DNA of 64,000 nt from Carya illinoinensis (lineage: Eukaryota > Streptophyta > Magnoliopsida > Fagales > Juglandaceae), in assembly GCF_018687715.1 (NCBI RefSeq), contig NC_056760.1, positions 7,415,501 through 7,479,500 of the forward strand, written 5' to 3'. The translations under genes and the position numbers were made by a program. A model generated the notes under the pieces. It saw only the letters and a program-made list of their open reading frames with translations, was not told the origin of the DNA and made no database searches. Position 1 is the first letter of the stretch. Each line of letters begins with the position of its first letter. Shown here piece by piece: positions 57,276 through 64,000 of this stretch.

Positions 57276-60200
57276 ATGGCGTCGAAAAAAAAGCAATTCG
57301 AAGGCATTGCTATGTTATCCATGTACAACGACGAAGAAGAAGAAGAGGAGGAGGAGGAGGAGGAAGAGGAGGTTATGGAAGATGTAGTTGAACAAGAAGA
57401 ACAACGACCAGAAGATGAAACGGCAGACCGACAAGAAACAGTGCGAGAGCAACAAGACGACGATTACCGGGATTCGATAATGACAGAGCAAGAAGACCTA
57501 ATGGCCATCGACGAAAGAGTAATTGGTGGTGATTCTGCTAACGATGACACGCCACCGATTGATAATGAAAGTACGATGCCACAGCTTCCGGTTTCGGTGG
57601 TGTCGCCGCAGCAAGAGGCGGCGTTGTCCGGTAGTTCTAGGATGAGTAGAAAAGGGCAGCTTACAATTGTGGATTATGGTCACGATGAGGTTGCTATGTC
57701 TCCAGAACCCGAGGTACTACCCCTCTTTTTTTCTTCGTTTTTCATACAAACCGTGTCCAGTTGCCACGAGACTTTGGGAAATGATAATAGGATTCAATAT
57801 ATTATGTTTTTGTGATGTTGAAGCTTCGGTTGAGAGTGCTCTGTGCGCTTTATGTATCAAGAATCAGGTGTGGATTGGATAGTGAGATTGAGATGAGATT
57901 GTTTGAGTTGAAAGTGAAATAAAATATTGTTAGAATATTATTTTTTAGTATTATTATTGTTTTGGGATTTGAAAATGTTGAATTATTTATTATATTGTGT
58001 GAGAATTTGAAAAAGTTGTAATGATGAGATAAAATGAGATAAAATATTTTTAGTATCCAAACGGGCTGGAGGTTGTACGAGTGTTAGATTTCGTATAATA
58101 TATATTTCCCTGCCACCAAATGGTGTATTTATCTGATACCGAACATTGCAATCAAGATTGGAGATTTTGTGCAAAATAGATTTTGTGCAAAATTTCTGGA
58201 TACTTGAATAAGTTAGGAGGATGTTTTGGGAGAAATTTGTAACTACATGGAACCTTTTTTGGATAATAGGTTTTGTCAATGTTCCTGTTGGTGAAAATTT
58301 GAACTTTCAGCAAATTGTGCCTCTTCCTCTGAGAAGTTTGTTTCTTTTTTTTTTTTTTTTGTGTGGAGGGGAGGTTTGGTGAGCATACTCTCTCAGTTTT
58401 ATCCTACATTGCATTGTCTCAATTTATATTTTGCTTTGTGGTATATTTTTTGGTAGGATGGAGAAATAGGAGGAAGTGGTCGAGTGATGTTTGGAGAGGA
58501 GCTTCAAATCGCTAATGGTATGTATCTTGTGTTTATGGGTATTTGGTACTTTCTTTTGTACTTCCTGCACATTTAATCACCTTTTTCTTGTGACATTGAC
58601 TGTATTGTTAAATAACATTATATGTATTCGTTTTTGTAAGTAACATTGTATGTGCTTATGCTGCCCTCGTCCTGCCAAATAGGGTGGTCATTGGGAGATG
58701 GACATTTGTTTTGCAAACTGGCATGCTGACATTGTATATCATCAAAATACGCTTACGATATTTTCAAAGGGATAAATGTTACATAATGGTTATCATTGTT
58801 TAAATATAGCGTTATATTCATGTATGGAAATGGTCACATGATTTGCAGATAGGTGGCCAAGTTGCCTACTGGGCCATTTTTCCTTTGGTTGCTAGAGTTG
58901 TTGGAAATGCAGAAAATGGTAGAGTTTATTGACAAAGTTAACATGAGCATTGTGAATGAATTGTGTCATTGCCCTATTGATGTCATAGTCCAGGTTAAAA
59001 ATATCGCAAGAGGTGTTTGATTTCTGTCACTTATTGAGAAACATAATTTTTGTTGCAGTAAAATTTTAAATATAAATTAAAACACAAAGCGTATTTGTGC
59101 CCTTGGTCATATGCTCAGATTGTAAAGTGGTGATGGGTGAGTATGGGGAGGTCAAGTATATGTTTTACTGATATAAAAAAAGAAAAGGTATATTAAGTAT
59201 ACAGTAGTTAAAACTCATATGTTTGTTTGTGTGTTAATTTGTAGGTCCAATAGTAGGTCTCCTCTTTTCTGTTTTTAATTTCGTTGTTTGTTGTAGGTAA
59301 TTTCCATGAGAAAACGCCTACTGGATCTATTCAGGCTTTAACACCTAGCAATCAAGTAACTCCATCATCTGATCCATCACATAATGATGCAACGAACAAT
59401 GCTGTGCATGAATCAGATGGTGCACACGATGAGGAAGCTGTCATGGAACATGAAAAGGAAGTTGATCCAATGGATAAGTTTCTTCCACCACCACCAAAGG
59501 CAAAATGCTCAGAGGAGCTACAAGTAAGTTCCATTCAAAATTTCTAATGTTTAGGTATGTGTATTGTATACTCCCTGTGTACTTGGATTTTGCCACTTTG
59601 CGAGATTGAATAAATTTTCATTTTTACTTTTAAAGAGAAGTAATTTCTATTCAAAATTTTATTTATTTATTTCTTGAGAAGATTGAAGTTTTTTTATTGC
59701 TTTTTGCATGATACAAAATTCTTATATTTTCAAGATTAAGGTAATGCAACTTTGCTTGCCTAAAATTATAAATTTGAGCTGTTGTCCATTATATGCATAT
59801 GTTGGCTATTGGTTTGTAGAGATGAGATTTTACTTTCTGCCATCATACTTTTTTTCATCGGTATGAAGACGAGGTTAAATTTTAGTGCTGGACATGGTGC
59901 TCATCATACTTCATCCATTTCTTTCTACTTTTTTTTTGGGAGGAGGAGGAGGAGGAGGAGAAAAGGAAGGAGGGGGGGGGGGGGGTGGAGGTGCATATAG
60001 TTAGAACATGAGTAAGTCGTTTTACTACTTTTTCACATTGTACTCCTATCATGAAACCTATGTTATCATCAATGTTGAATCTTAAGGAAAATTTTCCATT
60101 TTGGATTGAATGATAAAATCTTAGGATTATTTCCATTGAATTATATATATGTTTTTTAGGGAATTACAATGATCAAGTGCAGTATAAGGTTGTTTTTAAA

Positions 60201-63046
60201 GCAAATCCATAAACTCTCTTTATCGCAAGCTGTTTTGGGCTTGCTGAAATTAGGGATGGGTTGTGCCTGTACCACTTAATATAACCTCTGATGCTTACAC
60301 ATCCAAATTATTTATGTATGCAAGTTTTTTTCACACTTTTTAATGAAATTCTTGTTACTCGTAAAATAAGCATGTATGCAAATGTAAGGGATAGCCTGTA
60401 GGGTATGCCCCTGTGAAAAAAACTGTTATATCTTAGGATAAAGTTGGCAAAATGACTCGTCTTAGGAATCTGTATTGTTGTTGCATTGCTGTAATGTTGC
60501 TTCTAATTTACGATTTTTTTTAATATCTCAAAAAATTTCCGTTCCATGCATTATTAGGTATTATGGATTAATAATATTTTTATATTGATGTACGGTGTAG
60601 TGTGCTTTATTTCTTTTGATGTCTTTATCCTTTGTTATGTTATTGCAGAGGAAAATAAATAAGTTTCTTGATTACAAGAAAGCTGGAAAAAGCTTCAATG
60701 CAGAAGTACGCAACAGGAAGGATTATAGGAACCCAGACTTCTTGCTACATGCAGTGAGGTATCAAGATATTGATCAAATAGGATCTTGCTTCAGGAAAGA
60801 TGTATTTGACCCTCATGGATATGACAAAAGCGACTACTTTGATGAAATAGGTCATTAACAGTTCCTTTTGCAGATCTCTCTCTCTTTTCTGCGCTTAGAT
60901 GGCAGCCCACAAATTTCTGTAGCGTGCAAGATGGTCACTACATGTCATAATTGGGCCATTGCTGTTGATTTCAATGGAATGGTCCTCCATGATTTTCTAG
61001 TCTCTCTTGCCCCCGCCTAAAGGGGTAGTTTCTTGTACATACTGGGCTAGGCCTTTTCTTTAATTAATACAATTTTGATTACTTATAAAAAAAAAAAAAA
61101 GATGGTCACTACATGTCTAGTGTGGCCTATTTGCAATTTTTTAGTTATGTTATTACTTTTTGAGTTCTTGGTCTATTACACAGAATATGTGATTGCAGCC
61201 TTTAGGAGGAATATCTCAGTATAACATGTGTTTGGTAATGTGGAGTGTGTATTTAAGCTGGGTATTTTTCTGGTTCTGTTGCTTTTATGAGAGAATTTTT
61301 GTATAGAACAAGATTGGAGAGATATCATGACTATATATTAAATTCATAAACTCGGACCCCTTGTTTTGGATTGCTTTAAACAAATTGAGAAGGTAAAACA
61401 TTTGTCTATCTGAAGTCGGGGTTATGGAACATTATCAGTCTCTTTGTCATTGCCTCTGCCTATATCCAGTGTGAGGGTTGGTGAATATTCAATTTCATAC
61501 TGTGGTTGAAAGGGTGTATTTCTTTATTGACATATAATTACTGGATCAAAGCTTTAGTCTTGACTTACCAAAAAAGAAAAAAAAGGCTTTAGTTTTGAGT
61601 TACCAATGAAGATATCAGGGTCAAGTTGTTTTGTTTGTTGTTCTGATCTGTGCATCTTCCTGATCACATTAATTTCTTTGTTTGCTGCTTTGTTTGTCTT
61701 CTGAAGTTACCTGACAGTGTCCATCTGGTATTGTTATCATAGATCTCTCCAATATAATTGCTTGCCACTCACATCTCATCTGTTGTGTACCAGAGGCTGA
61801 TATGAGGCGTACAGAACAAGAAAAGAAGAAGAGTCAAAAGGTCGACTTTGTTTCTGGAGGAACACAACCTGTAACAATTGCACCTGCATCAAGAATTAAT
61901 ATACCTATTCCAGGTCTGAAAAAGATCTTATTTGTTAATTTAGTTGGTTATGCTTTCAGAAGTTATTATTTGTTTCCTTCAAAATTGGGCAATACCATGT
62001 TCTTATGTTATGTCCTTCTGTAGGTGTTTCAACTGCAGCTGCTACTGGTTTGCCATCTGCCCCACCTGTGGCTGACACTGCTACGAGGGACGTTCGACAG
62101 AACAAGAAGTCTAAGTGGGATAAGGTTCTCATAAATGCATATGCCATTTATAATTGCCAATCATATCAGTGGACTCACCATATTTAAGTGTTAATTCATT
62201 TTGTTTCAGGTTGATGGGGATAGAAGAAATCCTTTGCCCTCTGGGGGCCAGGATTCAATTTCTTCAGCTGGGGCTCATGCTGTACTTTTATCTGCAGCTA
62301 ATGCTGGCGCCGGATACATGGCTTTTGCGTAAGTTTTGTTAACAGCTTTAAACGATATTTTGCTACTTTTCTTCTCCTAGTGTTTCTATACTTGTGATTT
62401 TAGTTTGTGTTTGTGCACTTTCTTTAAAAAAAATTCTTATGCTAAAGTATTTGATGATTTAGTTGCCCCTAAAGATTCTTAAAGAATTCTGCGATGCCTG
62501 TTGTATTCATGTATTGCTCTTGCAAGAATTCTCTGGTGTCTGTTATATTCATGTATTATCCTTGCAAGTTGCCCAAAGATCGGCTATGAACACTGAATGT
62601 GTGTATTTTCTCAACTGCCATAATACATGCATCTGAGTTGGGCTTAGGATTACATACGTGGGTTTATATCATATATATTATGCTTCTATATGAGGAATTG
62701 TAAATTTCCCCACACATGTTGCAGTAACTGCTAATGCATCCGAGTAAATGGTTAAATGGGTAGCTTTCGGGTTGTTGGATAATGAATATGTAGAGATGTC
62801 TTTTTTATTTTATTCTCAAGTTCTCCGATACCTGAATTTATCCATCTGAGGTCGACTGCTGATTCTGTTGTTGGGTTTGGGTAAGATTGTTGGTGGGATT
62901 GGCAGTTTTATTCTGATTTTGTTGCTGTGATAAAGAAAAGTATCTAACTAAATAATTAATGTTTTTCATCATGTGGCAGGCAGCAAAGACGGCGTGAGGC
63001 GGAAGAAAAAAGATCTAGTGAAAGGAAGGTGGAGAGGAGATCCTGA
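57276..63046 (+). CDS. SAP30-binding protein/HCNGP-like transcriptional regulator
   Basis: Eight exons: 57276-57713, 58457-58517, 59297-59523, 60649-60850, 61794-61913, 62024-62124, 62210-62328, 62980-63046. All junctions are GT..AG and in phase (1335 nt, 444 aa). The N-terminus has a run of glutamates coded by GAA/GAG repeats (57337-57371) and is acidic. The HCNGP domain lies in exons 3-5: FLPPPPKAKCSEELQRKINKFLDYKKAGKSFNAEVRNRKDYRNPDFL, then DIDQIGSCFRKDVFDPHGY and SDYFDEIEADMRRTEQEKKK. The C-terminus is basic (QQRRREAEEKRSSERKVERR), probably nuclear. Animal SAP30BP binds the SIN3 corepressor subunit SAP30 and aids splicing of short introns; a nuclear co-regulator role here is by homology. 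Arabidopsis At1g29220 appears to be the counterpart (from memory). Introns 3 and 4 carry LINE fragments and intron 1 a MITE. Confidence 0.93.
57337..57371 (+). repeat. coding GAA/GAG trinucleotide repeat (poly-Glu)
   Basis: Twelve or so near-perfect GAR codons inside exon 1 of the HCNGP gene; likely length-variable between alleles. Confidence 0.9.
57871..58065 (+). repeat. MITE-like dispersed repeat, best-preserved copy, in HCNGP intron 1
   Basis: Left end TTGGATAGTGAGATTGAGATGAG. Core AATAAAATATTGTTAGAATATTA, then TTTATTATATTGTGTGAGAA. Right end GATGAGATAAAATGAGAT...TATCCAAACGGG. The outer parts are imperfect inverted repeats of each other (GTTTGGATA). No ORF. Related copies in this window are at about 19021, 23503, 25535, 35105 and 56740. 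Confidence 0.75.
59544..59637 (+). mobile_element. 5'-truncated LINE (L1) tail at the exon 3 donor of the HCNGP gene
   Basis: 94 bases containing TGTATACTCCCTGTGTACTTGG and an AATAAATTTTCATTTTTACTT end typical of plant L1 3' tails. Flanked by a 22-base direct repeat with two mismatches, 59522-59543 and 59638-59659, interpreted as an aged target-site duplication. The left copy spans the exon 3 splice donor (CAA|GTAAGT). Confidence 0.65.
59966..59984 (+). repeat. GGA-rich tract and G run in HCNGP intron 3
   Basis: A GGA/GAA-rich stretch from 59939 runs into an almost pure G run. The frame through it is an artefact. Confidence 0.7.
60947..61099 (+). mobile_element. 5'-truncated LINE (L1) tail in HCNGP intron 4
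   Basis: 153 bases ending ACATACTGGGCTAGGCC...TTAATACAATTTTGATTACTTAT plus a poly-A run, flanked by an exact 18-bp target-site duplication, AGATGGTCACTACATGTC, at 60929-60946 and 61100-61117. Only the 3' end of the element was inserted, as is usual for L1. Confidence 0.9.
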
Positions 63047-64000
63047 GCCATTCACTGTACTACTTACCAGTGAATTACCATACAACATTTTTGAAATGGG
63101 TAAATCCGTTTCTTTTTCCTTAGTTAAGGGCAATGTATGGACTTGTATTTTATTTTAAACCATACGTCCTGTCTACTTCAAAATGAAAATGTATTTTTGT
63201 CTCATTCCCAAAACATGACAACCCTTTTATCGTTCTTGGTAGGAATAATTTGTCGTGGGGAAGTATCGATGTCTGTCTATATATACTGACGGATTAAATA
63301 CTTTGTTTTTGTTTCCGTCCCTTAATATAGTATACATCAAGAACAGGTACTCTCTCTAATTATTGATTCATGGTCAATTCAGATAACACCAAAGAAAATC
63401 TGTGCTTAAATCAATAGCCATTATTGAGGAACTCCAGCCTATAGCTTCTAATTAATACTCTTTGAATATTGTATTGTATATTAGTGAAAGACAGCTTGTA
63501 ATGGAACAATTATAGGCAGCATAAGCGTGTTGAAAAACAGTTGAAAGTGGAAGGTTTAGTGCCCTCCAACTCAAAATATATTTACTGCTTTTGACTTTGG
63601 TCCTTAATGAAGCCCAAACGTCGAAGAATGCACGTCCAATGAAGTAAGATTGTTGATAGAGGAGTCAGCATTTCGCACCATCCATCCATCCTTTTCAATA
63701 GAGTGAAAAGGCTTGGATCTAATTCGTGGAAGGGGAAATCATTTTGTGATGTAAAGGAGCCATTCCTACCGTATGGTTTACAGTTTTTTCTTGATGCGGG
63801 TGGAAAGGTTTTTTTTTCCCCTTCTTTTTGGGGGTTACGTGGGCAATTTGGTATTCGTAATTTATTTAGTTTTCTTTACCCTTTTACTTTACTAAAAAAA
63901 ATCAAGCTCTATCCAAGGCGGAAGGAATCCTAGGAGCTAGCCCACCTAGTCATATCCTTCACACAAATTATGTACGCCCCGTCATCATGAATATGCTATC
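63047..64000. other. 3' flank of HCNGP gene
   Basis: Probable 3'UTR at left. The remainder has no recognisable gene. The frame at 63703-63933 has no domain. Confidence 0.45.

Noticed and set aside
1..64000. CRISPR arrays, bacterial operons, tRNA or rRNA genes, common plant microRNA precursors
   Set aside because: No spaced direct repeats of CRISPR type. The gene structure is eukaryotic. I scanned by eye for well-known miRNA sequences and tRNA-like cloverleaf words and saw none; a covariance-model search would be decisive.

Overview
This is plant nuclear DNA. Coding exons are interrupted by GT..AG introns, the spacers are AT-rich and full of small transposons, and every protein I recognise is a land-plant family. 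Several MITE-like repeats recur many times here. From memory they resemble repeats common in Fagales, particularly walnut/hickory relatives; that placement is an inference of low to moderate confidence.

Layout. 1-4025 (-) is the 5' part of a Ty1/copia retrotransposon (LTR, primer-binding site, gag-pol with one in-frame stop), cut by the window edge inside reverse transcriptase. 5144-7940 (-) is a six-exon GARP/G2-like MYB-related transcription factor with two EAR-type repression motifs. 7941-15480 is intergenic, with microsatellites and small repeats. 15864-17848 (-) is a five-exon plant cysteine oxidase (PCO4/5 type, oxygen sensing), with a 5'UTR exon near 18643. 18644-26100 is an AT-rich repeat zone that contains a well-delimited poly(A)-tailed retroposon (21823-22693) with a 15-bp target-site duplication and many strong hairpins. 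26908-31861 (+) is a 14-exon LRR receptor-like pseudokinase of the MRH1/MALE DISCOVERER group. 33076-33850 (-) is a broken DOG1-family gene. 34218-35069 is a GC-ended transposon-like element with a second MITE nested in it. 35070-42200 is intergenic. 42248-43726 (-) is an intronless CBL-interacting kinase (CIPK12/18/19 type). 45466-48015 is a pair of ~400-bp direct repeats around a Ty3-like LTR. 51772-54218 (+) is a two-exon LRR receptor kinase of the CaMRLK type. 57276-63046 (+) is an eight-exon SAP30-binding-protein/HCNGP homologue with two 5'-truncated LINE insertions, one of which duplicated a splice donor.

How it fits together. This is not an operon-like system. The gene order LRR pseudokinase - DOG1 - CIPK - CaMRLK - HCNGP appears to preserve an ancestral eudicot block which, from memory, is split in Arabidopsis between At5g45800-At5g45840, At4g18640-At4g18700 and At1g29220-At1g29230. 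The GARP-PCO pair likewise resembles At2g42660-At2g42670. The parts most worth a second look are the structured retroposon, the decayed DOG1 gene in its syntenic slot, and the LINE insertion at the exon 3 splice donor.
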